A stretch of DNA of 64,000 nt. It comes from Pontibacter sp. HSC-36F09 (GTDB lineage Bacteria; Bacteroidota; Bacteroidia; Cytophagales; Hymenobacteraceae). The stretch lies in NCBI RefSeq assembly GCF_024171605.1, contig NZ_JALKAA010000001.1:62001-126000 (forward strand), read 5' to 3'. Positions 10,301 through 17,840 of the stretch are shown here, piece by piece. Below the pieces are notes generated by a model. That model was not told the DNA's origin and searched no databases. It saw only the letters and a list, made by a program, of their open reading frames with translations. The position numbers and the translations under genes were made by a program. How positions within the stretch are numbered: position 1 is the stretch's first letter; the number at the start of each line of letters is the position of its first letter.

Positions 10301-13300
10301 GTGATGGTATAAGTACCCGCCAGCACCGTTCCGAAAGAAGCTGTAGCCTGGAAGTTGTTGCCATCTATACTATAGGTATAAGGAGCCGTGCCACCTACTA
10401 CATTGTTCACAGAAACAGAACCGTTGGCGCTGCCGCAGGTAGAGGCTTTCGAAGCAAGCGTCAGGTCGGATGGACCAGCGATGTCGGTCACTTCTACTTC
10501 TTTCGTTGCTGTACAGCCGTTGGCGTCTTTTACTGCGATCGTGTAAGTGCCGGCTGCCAGATTTGCGAAGCTTGAGCCACTCTGGAATGTACCGCCGTTG
10601 ATGCTGTAGGTATAAGGGGTCGTACCGCCGTTTACCTCGCTCACACTGATGCGTCCGTTGCTGGCGCCGCAGGTAGAGGCCTGGGCTGTTGCCGTAAAGT
10701 TCGGACCTGCAATGTTACTTACTGCCACGTCTTTGGCAAAGGTACAGCCGTTGGCATCGCGCACCGAGATGCTGTAGGTTCCTTCCGCCAAACCAGTGAA
10801 TGTAGTCGAAGTCTGGAAAGCGACGCCGTCGATGCTGTAAGTATAAGGCTCTACGCCACCGCTCACGTTCGTCACCGTCAGCTGACCGTTCGGGTTACCG
10901 CAAGTCGAGGAAGTGGCAGAGGCAGTCAGGTTAGATGGTCCGGCCACATCGCTCACTGCAATCTGGCGGGTTATGATACAGCCTTTGGCATCCTTCACCG
11001 TGATGGTGTGCGTTCCGGCCACAAAGCCAGTCAGCGTAGCAGAAGCCTGGAAAGTCACACCATCCTTGCTGTAGGTATAAGGAGCCGTGCCGCCCGTTAC
11101 TGTACCAACCGTGATCGAGCCGTTGTTGCTTCCGCAAGTGGAGGCTGTCGTGGTAGTGGCAAAGTTGGTTGGGATGTTCTTGTTGATCGTAACTGCTCTA
11201 GTCACAATACAGCCGTTGGCATCTTTCGCCGTCAAAGTATAGTTACCAAAAGCCAGGCCTGTGAAAGCTGTTTCGCTCTGGAAGGTCGTACCGTTAATTG
11301 AGTAGGTATAAGGAGCCGTACCGCCTGTAACTGCACCGGCCGTGATGGAGCCGTCGTTATTGGCGCAACTTGCCGCAGCTGAAGTAGCAGCCACTGCTGT
11401 AGGACCGGCAACGTTGGTCAGGGTGAGCGATTTGGCAAACGTACAGCCATTCGCATCTTTTACCGTAATGCTGTGGGCACCTGCCGCCAAACCTGTGAAA
11501 GTAGCCGAAGTCTGGAAGTTTACACCGTCTTTGCTGTAGGTATAGCTCGTGGTGTTGCCCGTCACGCCAGTCACTGCGATTTCTCCGTTTGCCGCGCCGC
11601 AAGTGGTCGCTTTCAAAGTAGCCGTGAAATCAGTTGGGCCGGCAATGTTGGTAACAGCTATCTGTTTCGCAACAGTACAGCCGCTTTTGTCTTTTACGGT
11701 GATGGTGTATGTGCCTTCAGCCAAAGCTCCAAAAGTAGTTGAGGCCTGGAAGTTGGTGCCGTCCTTGCTGTAGGTATAGCCGGAAGCACCACCCGCAACA
11801 GCACCTACTACGATGGAGCCATTGCTGGCACCGCAAGTAGCTGTATTGGCTGTCAGCACAAAATCTGTTGGTCCGACTACGTCTTCCACCACCACATCTT
11901 TCGCGAAAGTACAACCCTTCGCATCCTTCACAGCGATATTGTAAGTACCCGCTCTCAGCGTTCCGAAGTTGTTAGACGTTTGGAACGTTCCGCCATTTAT
12001 GCTGTAGGTATAGCCTGACGTACCACCCGCAACAGCTGTTACCCGGATACTGCCGTTGTTGCGACCGCAAGAGGTTGTGGTTACAGAAGCCGTAAAATCA
12101 GAAGGGCCCGCTACATCCGTCACCACTACTGCTTCGGTGTACGTACAGCCATTGGCATCTTTCACCGTTACATTGTAGGTTCTGGCAGTCAGTGTAGTGA
12201 AGGTAGCGGTTGCCTGGAAGTTGGTGCCGTCTATACTATAGGTATAACCATCTTTTCCACCCGTCACACCCGTTACCGTAAGTGCACCATTCGGATTGCC
12301 GCAGCTCGATGCCGTTGCAGACGCTACCAGGTCAGTAGGACCTGCTTCGTTACTAACCGCTATCTGGCGCGACACCACACAGCCCTTTGAGTCTTTCACC
12401 CAAACAGTATGCGTAGTAGCGGAGAAGCCGGTTAGTGTCGGGCTGTTCTGATAGGTTACGTTGTCTTTACTATAGGTATAAGTCCCTGAACCGCCTGTTA
12501 CCGTACCCACCGTGATCGTACCGTTGCTGTTGCCGCAGGTAGATGGGTTGGTCGTGAAGGCGAAGGTAGTCGGCACGTTCGTACCCACCGTTACCGAGCG
12601 GGTCACGGTACAGCCATTGGCATCCTTCGCTGTTACGGTGTAAGGTCCTGCAGCAAGTCCGCTAAACACCTTACCAGCCTGGAAAGTAGTGCCGTTAATG
12701 GAGTAAGTCATGATGCCGGTACCGCCTGTCACGGTTCCTACTGTAATGGTACCGTCGTTGTTGCGGCAACTGGCAGCCTGTGCAGTAGCCGTTACCGCCG
12801 TTGGACCGGCCACGTTCGTAAGCGTGAAGGTTCTGGAGAAACGGCAGTTGTTGACGTCTTTTACGGTAATGGTATGGTTGCCTATAGCCAGGCCAGAGAA
12901 AACAGCAGAGTTCTGGAAGTTCACACCGTCTTTACTGTAGGTATAGGTGCCCGTTCCGCCTGTCACACCGGTTACCGTGATCTGTCCATTTGCAGCACCA
13001 CAGGTGGTGTTGTCCACAGTGGCGGCAAAGTTGCTAGGGCCAGCCACATCGCCTACTGTTACTTCTTTAGTGAACGTACAGCCGTTAGCGTCTTTTACGG
13101 TGATGCTATACTTGTCGGCAAGCAAACCAGAAAAGACATTGGAGTTCTGGAAATTACCGCCGTTAATGGCATAGGTTTTGGTGCCCGTGCCGCCGGTTAC
13201 AGTTCCTATGGTAATGCTACCGTTGGTGCCGCCACAGGTAGAGGATGCCGCTGTGAAAGCAAAATCGGATGGGCCTGGCACGTTGCTGATGCTCACCGTT

Positions 13301-16125
13301 TTTGAGATGGTACAGCCACGCGCATCCTGCACCGTGATGGTATAGGTTCCGGCTGCAAAACCAGTCAGGGTCGCATCGTCCTGGAACGTGGTGCCATTTC
13401 TGCTATACTTATAAGGAGACACACCGCCCACAATATTGCTCACCAGCACGCTACCATTCGGGTTGCCGCAGGTTGCTGCAGTTGGAGTCAGCGTGAAGTC
13501 TGTTGGCGTCACCTGCTCTACTCGTACTGAAGTAGTTACAGTACAGCCATTGGTATCACGGGCCGTTAAGGTATAGTTACCGGAAGCAAGACCTGTAAAA
13601 GTAGTGCCTGCCTGGAACGTAGTGCCGTTGATGGAGTACTCTTTCGTGCCTGTGCCGCCTGTTACAGCTCCTGCTGTAATGGTACCGTCGTTGTTGCGGC
13701 AGCTGGCGGAAGTGGAAGTAGCCGCTACTGCTGTAGGACCGGCCACATTCGTCAGCGAAACAGACTTGGAGAAAGTACAGCCATTGGCATCCTGTACCGA
13801 TACATTATAAGTACCCGCAGCCAGGCCTGTAAAGGTGGCTGACGACTGGTAAGCTCCACCGTTGATAGAATAAGTGAAGGTTTTGTTTCCGCTGGAAACC
13901 ACATTGCTTACCACGATCTGCCCGTTGCTGTTGCCACAAGTTGAAGAAGTTGGCGTAGCGGTGAAGTTGGTCGGGCCTGATATGTTGCTTACCGTTACTG
14001 ACTTGCTAAACACACAGCCCTTCGAATCTCTCACCCAAACCGTGTGCGTACCGGCAGCAAAGCCGGTGAGGAGCGTAGATGACTGGTAGGTTTGGCCATT
14101 CTTACTGTACTCCAGTTCGCCTACACCTCCTACTACACCGGAGATCGTTACAGTACCGTTCGGATTGCCGCAGGTAGAGGAGGCAGGTGTAGCTGTAAAG
14201 TTGGTGATGGAAGCCTGCGCCACTGTTACCGAAGTGGTTACAATACAGCCATTGGCATCCTTTGCCGTCAGGGTATAGTCGCCGGAAGCGAGGCCCGTGA
14301 AGGTGGTGCCTGCCTGGAACGTAGTGCCGTTGATGGAGTACTCCTTCGTGCCTGTTCCGCCTGTTACAGCTCCTGCTGTAATGGTACCGTCGTTGTTGCG
14401 GCAACTGGCAGGATTTGACGTGGCCGCAACTGCAGTCGGACCAGGTGTATTGGTCAGCGTGAAGGATTTGGCAACTGTACAGCCGTTGGCATCCTTAACT
14501 GTGATAGTGTGGTTGCCCACAGCAAGTCCTGTAAAGGTATTGCTCGTCTGGAAGTTCGTTCCGTCCTTGCTGTAGGTATAGTTGGCCGTTCCGCCCGTCA
14601 CATTATTGACAATGATTTGCCCGTTGGCATTGCCGCAAGTAGTATTAGTCGGCGTGGCCGTGAAGTCAGCCGGGCCGTTTACTTGCGTTACACTAAACGA
14701 CTGTGTAATAGCACAGCCTTTTTCGTCCGTTACAGTCACCGAGTAGGCGCCAGCCGAAAGACCATTTATAGTAGCTGTTGTCGCACCATTGCTCCAGCTG
14801 TAGCGCAAGGCACCCTGCGCGCCTGTTACGTTTGCCGTGATGGTGCCCAGTGTGCCATTACAGATTACCGGCGTGCCTGTCAGGGTAACCTCCATCTTAT
14901 AGAAGGTGATACGCGTAGTGCTGCGCACCGGCGAGCAGTTTCCGTTGCCTGTTGACTCTAGGGTAAGCGTGACAGTCCCGGCAGTGATATCTGCAGCTGA
15001 AGGCGTGTAAATTGCGTTCAGATCGTCTCTGTTAGAGAAAGTGCCGCTACCACTTGTGCTCCAGCGGCCTCCGAGGGCTGCTGTTACAGTACCTCCCAGC
15101 TGAACTGTGCCCGAAGAGCATACCAGTTGATCTGCTCCGGCATTCGCGGTAAGGTTGGTCACTACATTTACTGTGGCTGAAAACTCTTTACAGTTAGTAG
15201 AGTTTTTGGGTACCACTGCGAATTTGTAAGTACCGACAGCAGGAGCGGTATAAGAGATACCCCGTCCGACTTCGGTGCCGCTTGAGTTATACCAGAAGTA
15301 ATCGAAGCCTGCTGCCTGATCGCCGCCTGTTACACTGCCTGTAAGCAGCACACTACTTCCTCCCGGACAGATAATGGCTGGTTGAGGCCCTACAGTAACG
15401 ACAGGTTCTGGATGAAAGTACACCCTAACCTCATCGTAATGAGAAGAAGAAGTCGCGCACTCACTTGGTCTTACTGAACCTGTAACTCTATAGTCTACAT
15501 ACTCCGGCGCAGAAGCATCGGGTGTAACCATCGGGTTTGCAGCATGAATATCACTCAAAAACTTTTCGAATCCGCGTCCAGAAATATCCTGCCAGGTGAT
15601 AGTACCATCATCCAGGAAAGTGGCTGGCGCGCGAAGTTGGGCGGAACATCCACCTACTACAGAGATATCACCTTGTGGCTCAAAAGCAGCTAGCGATGTG
15701 ATAGAATATATGTTGGCATTACCTCCGGGTTTACAGATCGTTAGCGTTATATATTTACTCTCCGTCCTCGGAATACACATTGCCTGCCCAACTGGAAACA
15801 CTTGCGTGCCGCAGTCAACTGTATAGCCCATTGAACCGCCAGACTCTGCCCCTGACAATACATCCAGTTCTACCTGTGCGGCATCCTTGTCTAGGATGAC
15901 GATAAATTGGATACATTCACCTTTATCTACATTACAGGCTATACCCTTTCTTTTAACTTCTGGTGACTGCCAATAGCCGTTGGGCTTACCTGTCAGGTCA
16001 ATGGTATAGGTAGGCACCTGATTATTTCCTTGCGCAAACACATCAGGGGATGCTACCAGCTGTAACATCCCTAAGAGTAAAATCGCAAGAAGGTGAGAAA
16101 TTTTTTGAGTAAAGTTTATCTCCAT
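4378..16125 (-). CDS. Giant SprB-repeat surface protein with T9SS type B sorting domain
   Basis: 3915 residues. Residues 1-32 form a signal peptide (hydrophobic LLAILLLGMLQLVASP, ending VFAQ). Residues to about 410 are unique and include Ig/PKD-like stretches. From about 412 to 3825 I count 44 SprB-type units averaging 78 residues, consensus TCGxxNGSIxVxxVTGG, then APYTYSxDGxxFQ, then AGxYTITVKDANGC. Most units carry two cysteines, in TCG and NGC. The last 90 residues are a gliding_CTERM-like type B sorting domain (IPNGFTPNGDGINDTW, VYNRWGSPVFES, WDGTNKGKRLPDGTYYA). The protein is expected to cross the outer membrane by T9SS and be displayed as an adhesin or gliding filament, with PorP/SprF downstream as its partner. 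Units show a six-unit higher-order repeat. Role in motility versus adhesion is inference; exact repeat number depends on correct assembly. Confidence 0.95.
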   Translation of the reverse strand: MEINFTQKISHLLAILLLGMLQLVASPDVFAQGNNQVPTYTIDLTGKPNGYWQSPEVKRKGIACNVDKGECIQFIVILDKDAAQVELDVLSGAESGGSMGYTVDCGTQVFPVGQAMCIPRTESKYITLTICKPGGNANIYSITSLAAFEPQGDISVVGGCSAQLRAPATFLDDGTITWQDISGRGFEKFLSDIHAANPMVTPDASAPEYVDYRVTGSVRPSECATSSSHYDEVRVYFHPEPVVTVGPQPAIICPGGSSVLLTGSVTGGDQAAGFDYFWYNSSGTEVGRGISYTAPAVGTYKFAVVPKNSTNCKEFSATVNVVTNLTANAGADQLVCSSGTVQLGGTVTAALGGRWSTSGSGTFSNRDDLNAIYTPSAADITAGTVTLTLESTGNGNCSPVRSTTRITFYKMEVTLTGTPVICNGTLGTITANVTGAQGALRYSWSNGATTATINGLSAGAYSVTVTDEKGCAITQSFSVTQVNGPADFTATPTNTTCGNANGQIIVNNVTGGTANYTYSKDGTNFQTSNTFTGLAVGNHTITVKDANGCTVAKSFTLTNTPGPTAVAATSNPASCRNNDGTITAGAVTGGTGTKEYSINGTTFQAGTTFTGLASGDYTLTAKDANGCIVTTSVTVAQASITNFTATPASSTCGNPNGTVTISGVVGGVGELEYSKNGQTYQSSTLLTGFAAGTHTVWVRDSKGCVFSKSVTVSNISGPTNFTATPTSSTCGNSNGQIVVSNVVSSGNKTFTYSINGGAYQSSATFTGLAAGTYNVSVQDANGCTFSKSVSLTNVAGPTAVAATSTSASCRNNDGTITAGAVTGGTGTKEYSINGTTFQAGTTFTGLASGNYTLTARDTNGCTVTTSVRVEQVTPTDFTLTPTAATCGNPNGSVLVSNIVGGVSPYKYSRNGTTFQDDATLTGFAAGTYTITVQDARGCTISKTVSISNVPGPSDFAFTAASSTCGGTNGSITIGTVTGGTGTKTYAINGGNFQNSNVFSGLLADKYSITVKDANGCTFTKEVTVGDVAGPSNFAATVDNTTCGAANGQITVTGVTGGTGTYTYSKDGVNFQNSAVFSGLAIGNHTITVKDVNNCRFSRTFTLTNVAGPTAVTATAQAASCRNNDGTITVGTVTGGTGIMTYSINGTTFQAGKVFSGLAAGPYTVTAKDANGCTVTRSVTVGTNVPTTFAFTTNPSTCGNSNGTITVGTVTGGSGTYTYSKDNVTYQNSPTLTGFSATTHTVWVKDSKGCVVSRQIAVSNEAGPTDLVASATASSCGNPNGALTVTGVTGGKDGYTYSIDGTNFQATATFTTLTARTYNVTVKDANGCTYTEAVVVTDVAGPSDFTASVTTTSCGRNNGSIRVTAVAGGTSGYTYSINGGTFQTSNNFGTLRAGTYNIAVKDAKGCTFAKDVVVEDVVGPTDFVLTANTATCGASNGSIVVGAVAGGASGYTYSKDGTNFQASTTFGALAEGTYTITVKDKSGCTVAKQIAVTNIAGPTDFTATLKATTCGAANGEIAVTGVTGNTTSYTYSKDGVNFQTSATFTGLAAGAHSITVKDANGCTFAKSLTLTNVAGPTAVAATSAAASCANNDGSITAGAVTGGTAPYTYSINGTTFQSETAFTGLAFGNYTLTAKDANGCIVTRAVTINKNIPTNFATTTTASTCGSNNGSITVGTVTGGTAPYTYSKDGVTFQASATLTGFVAGTHTITVKDAKGCIITRQIAVSDVAGPSNLTASATSSTCGNPNGQLTVTNVSGGVEPYTYSIDGVAFQTSTTFTGLAEGTYSISVRDANGCTFAKDVAVSNIAGPNFTATAQASTCGASNGRISVSEVNGGTTPYTYSINGGTFQSGSSFANLAAGTYTIAVKDANGCTATKEVEVTDIAGPSDLTLASKASTCGSANGSVSVNNVVGGTAPYTYSIDGNNFQATASFGTVLAGTYTITVKDANGCTFSKEVVVENIAGPTELTATTKATTCGTSNGEITVTGVTGGATGYTYSKDGVNFQVETTLTGFAAGTHTITVKDTNGCTFTKSVTVANIGGPTAVAASATPASCNDNDGTITAGAVTGGTAPYTYSINGTTFQSGTAFTGLASGSYTLTAKDANGCIVTRAVTVGENVPTNFAHTTVPSTCGRSDGSITVGTVTGGTGAYTYSINNGSFQSGTTFSGLAAGAHRITVRDAKGCEFTKSVTLENVAGPQFTASTKATTCGANNGSISVGAVTGGVAPYTYSIDGTTFQSTTTFANVKAGEYAVSVKDANGCIGTVTVEVQDIAGPSDFKVAGASSTCGNSNATISISDVVGGTAPYTYSKDGSNFQTSANFGSLAAGEYTITVKDKNGCLVAKTIEVTDIPGPSELTLASTASTCGSANGVVTVNGVTGGTAPYTYSINGTTYQAGTRFESVLAGKYTVTVKDANGCTLSREITVNDIAGPSDLVATAKASTCGAANGELSITGTTGGTAPYTYSKDGVNFQTELTLSGFAAGSHTITVKDANGCIFAKSFTIINTGGPTAVAATSGAASCADNDGSITAGAVTDGVAPYTYSINGTTFQTGTSFTGLASGSYTLTVKDANGCTITRTVSVTKNIPTNFAATTTATTCGSNNGTITVGEVTGGFAPYTYSKDGTTFQTSATLTGFIAGTHTITVKDAKGCTYATQVQVSDIAGPSALAIAPKASTCGDANASFAISGVTGGTAPYTYSIDGANFQSTATFASLAAGAYQVTVKDANGCIYTQSVTLENIPGPSDFVASAQSSSCGRANGTVTVGDVTEGTAPYTYSKDGVNFQESVTLTGLLAGEHTITVKDANGCTIAKVVTIEDVPGPSDMILVSTASTCGSANGTISVTGVTGVAGGYTYSIDGTNFQQGTTFEGVLAGKHTVTVKDANGCTFSKEIVVDNIAGPADLTVSTKASTCSAANGELTVTNVSGGTGAYSYSIDGVNFQAAATFTGLLAGSHTITVKDANGCTFAKAFTVTDIAGPSAVAASAQAATCADNDGRITAGTVTGGTAPYTYSLNGGAFQSGTAFTALASGEYTLTVRDANGCETTTTVKVEKDGPGSFVAATSNSTCGSDNGSIRITSVNGGVAPYTYSLNSGAFQSAASFSGLMAGEYTITVKDANDCTHTETITISDVAGPSDLTASAENTTCGNSNGQINVSNVTGGTAPYTYSINGTNFRTSASFTSLAAGEYLVTVKDANGCTFAKAVTVTNADGPSAFATTTRASTCGASNGSVTIGAVTGGRSPYTYSKDGSDFQASAELIGMAAGNHTVYIKDANGCTFSKAVVIENIAGPTEFALTASTATCGAANGGIVASGVKGGTAPYTYSLNGGAFQSDAAFVSVAAGEHTITVKDANGCTIDKKVVVGNVAGPSALTATATAASCDANDGAINVSQVTGGVAPYTYSINGTTFQASAAFASLAPGEYEVTVKDANGCSAVTTVTVGQKGPKEATLTANKAACGETNGSITVTAVDGGTAPYTYSLNGGSFQNSATFANLAAGAYTITIKDAEGCAITVEQTVTSSGGVESFTATGTDASCGERNGRIAISEIVGGAAPYTYSIDGTNFVSEPNFTGLAEGEYQVTVKDASGCILIETVTLENSPMLTDAKFTVSAATCGDKAGEVVVTGVTGGTAPYTYSLDGTNFSASATLANVAAGSYTLIVKDAKGCTFSVPVTVVGLSSKIAQVSHISCFGDKNGTILIEATGGDANTEYSIDNGKTFQKTPEFTGLAKGTYQVVTRFSSTCTITLGAVEITEPAALQVEMTVNDGMPGKPNSGSAKVSTISGGTAPYVYSLNGAEFVNESEFLNLRGGKHYLKVRDANGCITEVEFDVTSLGELDIPNGFTPNGDGINDTWVIRNLPETYPNCRVTVYNRWGSPVFESKGYGKEWDGTNKGKRLPDGTYYAIIEFGDDTPAVKTSVTIMR
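4651..14892 (-). repeat. Tandem array of about 44 SprB-type coding repeats (~233 bp each)
   Basis: In-frame tandem repeats within the giant gene. Neighbouring units are diverged, but every sixth unit is much more alike. The unit class reading ASCxNNDGxITAGAV recurs near 12.77, 11.37, 9.97, 8.57 and 7.16 kb, a spacing of about 1.4 kb. Units near 14.4 and 13.7 kb of the same class are almost identical to each other over about 60 residues. Boundaries are approximate and the count was made by eye. Confidence 0.9.
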
Positions 16126-16657
16126 ATAGGCAGGGTTAATGTTTCAACTAATTCAAGGGTCTTCATATATTTGAGAAAGTAGATTAAACTGCATAAAGTA
16201 ACACGCCACTTAGGTATATCCCCTAAATATCAAATATCACTTTACCTTTATACATTTTTAATAATAATTAATAAACCAAGTTATATTAGGAATAAATCAA
16301 AAATATCCGCTTAAAAATAACACAATAGAATACAGAAGCTACCTCTAAAATAAAAAGCCAACAAAGGTGATTATTGCTTATCTAGCACACATTTACATTC
16401 AATTCAGACCAATTATCTGATTATTGGCAAGTCAAAACTATGCAAATTTTATTTAATAGAAAGGAATAAACAAACAAAAGGTAACTATACTTTTTCAAAG
16501 TTCATACTTAAATATATACCTATACCTATACATGAATCAATTCTAAGTATTTTCACAGTTCATTAAATGTTATGAGTTAGTGTACTGAAGTATGTTTTTA
16601 GCAAAACCTGCCACAATCCATTACCTTTGCACATCTCCCACTTAAGATCGATCCTAT
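16126..16657. other. AT-rich divergent intergenic region
   Basis: 532 bases without a convincing gene, between the leftward giant adhesin gene and a rightward small gene. It is markedly AT-rich. CAAAACTA at 16433-16440 reads TAGTTTTG on the minus strand and is a possible -7 element for the adhesin operon, but would imply a leader of about 300 bases. A tandem CTATAC cluster lies near 16516-16530. The rightward promoter is listed separately. Confidence 0.5.
16622..16629 (+). promoter_or_regulatory. -7 promoter element TACCTTTG
   Basis: TACCTTTG fits TAnnTTTG and is 28 bases before the ATG at 16658. About 20 bases upstream the sequence TTTTTAG is only a weak match to the TTG -33 box. Confidence 0.55.
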
Positions 16658-17197
16658 ATGAGCGCCAAGAGCTTTGAGCTATTACTCCAGACTGCCTTTG
16701 CACCCGAAAATCCGCAGGTATTTGAGGGACCTGCCACGGCTGTGTACCAGCAACTGGAGCAGGCGCTGCGGAGTTCACGCACCCAGGGAGGAAAAGCGGC
16801 GGAGGAAGTGGGCTTTCGGTTTGAGCGCCTGCGGTTGGGGGTAGCAATTGCGCTTATTAAGGCCTATGCCCGCCTGGCTGATAATGAAGGGGCTAAAGAT
16901 GTACTGCAATTATTGCTGGAAGCTGTCAAGGCGAAGAATACCCGCGAGATAGACAAGGTCATCCAAAAGAAGATCGGGCTGTTCGACAATCTATACCACG
17001 AAATATTTGTGAACGAAGAGCGGGAGAACCTGCTGGCCCTTTTTGAGCAAACCCTGGACGCCGCTTCTAAAGAAGAGCTGGACGACCTGATACTGGAAGG
17101 ATTAGAAGCGCTTCAGGACATCGACTTTGAAGCTCCACAACCCGACGAAGACGATGACGAGCCCCTCGACGAAGACTTCCTGAAAAGCATTCAGTAA
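16658..17197 (+). CDS. Conserved hypothetical acidic protein
   Basis: 179 residues, predicted all-helical and cytosolic, with no signal peptide or membrane segment. The N-terminal two thirds has a heptad-like pattern of Leu, Ile and Val; the C-terminus (about 158-176) is extremely acidic, with a PDEDDDEPLDEDF stretch. I do not recognise a named domain. The gene is preceded 28 bases upstream by a TACCTTTG box and followed after 18 bases by a DUF2721 membrane protein on the same strand, so the two are probably co-transcribed. Function unknown. Confidence 0.75.
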   Translation: MSAKSFELLLQTAFAPENPQVFEGPATAVYQQLEQALRSSRTQGGKAAEEVGFRFERLRLGVAIALIKAYARLADNEGAKDVLQLLLEAVKAKNTREIDKVIQKKIGLFDNLYHEIFVNEERENLLALFEQTLDAASKEELDDLILEGLEALQDIDFEAPQPDEDDDEPLDEDFLKSIQ

Positions 17198-17215
17198 ACT
17201 CACCCCTTTGGGTAT

Positions 17216-17614
17216 ATGGAAATCACCTTAACTACTCCTGCCCTCCTGTTTCCGGCCATCTCGCTGTTGCTGCTGGCTTATACCAACCGCTTTTTGGCGC
17301 TTGCCAGCCTGATCCGCAGCCTGAAAACCCGGTATGCCACCACGCAGAGCCAACTGGTGTATGGGCAGATTGAGAACCTGCGCATCCGCCTGGTCCTCAT
17401 CCGCAACATGCAGGCATTCGGTATTGCCAGTATTTTTGGCTGCGTGTTTTGCATGTTCATCCTTTTTGCAGGGTATAGCACAGCAGGCAAGTACACCTTC
17501 GGCCTCAGCCTTTTGCTACTGATGATCTCGCTGGCCCTGGCACTGCGTGAGATTCTGATATCGGTAAAGGCGTTGGAACTGGAGTTGAATGACCTGGAAG
17601 AGAATGCTACTTAG
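17216..17614 (+). CDS. DUF2721 family membrane protein
   Basis: 132 residues. There is a hydrophobic N-terminal segment (about 8-27, ALLFPAISLLLLAY), a central Arg-rich amphipathic stretch (LRIRLVLIRNMQAFG), then two closely spaced membrane segments (about 66-110). This layout and the sequence TPALLFPAISLLLLAYTNRF match small DUF2721 inner-membrane proteins. Function is not established for the family. It lies 18 bases after the acidic helical protein, probably in one transcription unit. Confidence 0.75.
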   Translation: MEITLTTPALLFPAISLLLLAYTNRFLALASLIRSLKTRYATTQSQLVYGQIENLRIRLVLIRNMQAFGIASIFGCVFCMFILFAGYSTAGKYTFGLSLLLLMISLALALREILISVKALELELNDLEENAT

Positions 17615-17756
17615 TCGGGTTTTCTCAAATCCGCCAGACAAATTTGCAAAACCGACCCACCTCTCATATTGTCTGTTTACCGTGATCCAAATTTATACCT
17701 ACTGCAAAGAAGTTAGGTATACACCCAAAAGCAAAGCGATTTTTTTTCGGATTGAG

Positions 17757-17764
17757 TATCTTTG
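17757..17764 (+). promoter_or_regulatory. -7 promoter element for queA
   Basis: TATCTTTG matches TAnnTTTG 76 bases before the queA start. No good TTG is seen 19-21 bases upstream. Confidence 0.45.
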
Positions 17765-17840
17765 CCCTTCATCAGTTAAAAATTAAAAAATTAAGAGACT
17801 TAAGTGGATAACCATTCATATACCTCTTAACACATTTCAG

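Noticed and set aside
4651..14892. Regular repeats considered as a CRISPR array
   Set aside because: Units are about 233 bp, coding in one frame throughout and without unique spacers.
4958..14955. Many 60-177 residue open frames antisense to the giant adhesin
   Set aside because: They recur once per repeat unit with the same composition and mirror the TCG/NGC repeat; no start context, no known family. They are shadows of the repeat codons.
17589..17786. 65-residue open frame overlapping the end of the DUF2721 gene
   Set aside because: Overlaps a real gene and the queA promoter region; composition is not protein-like.
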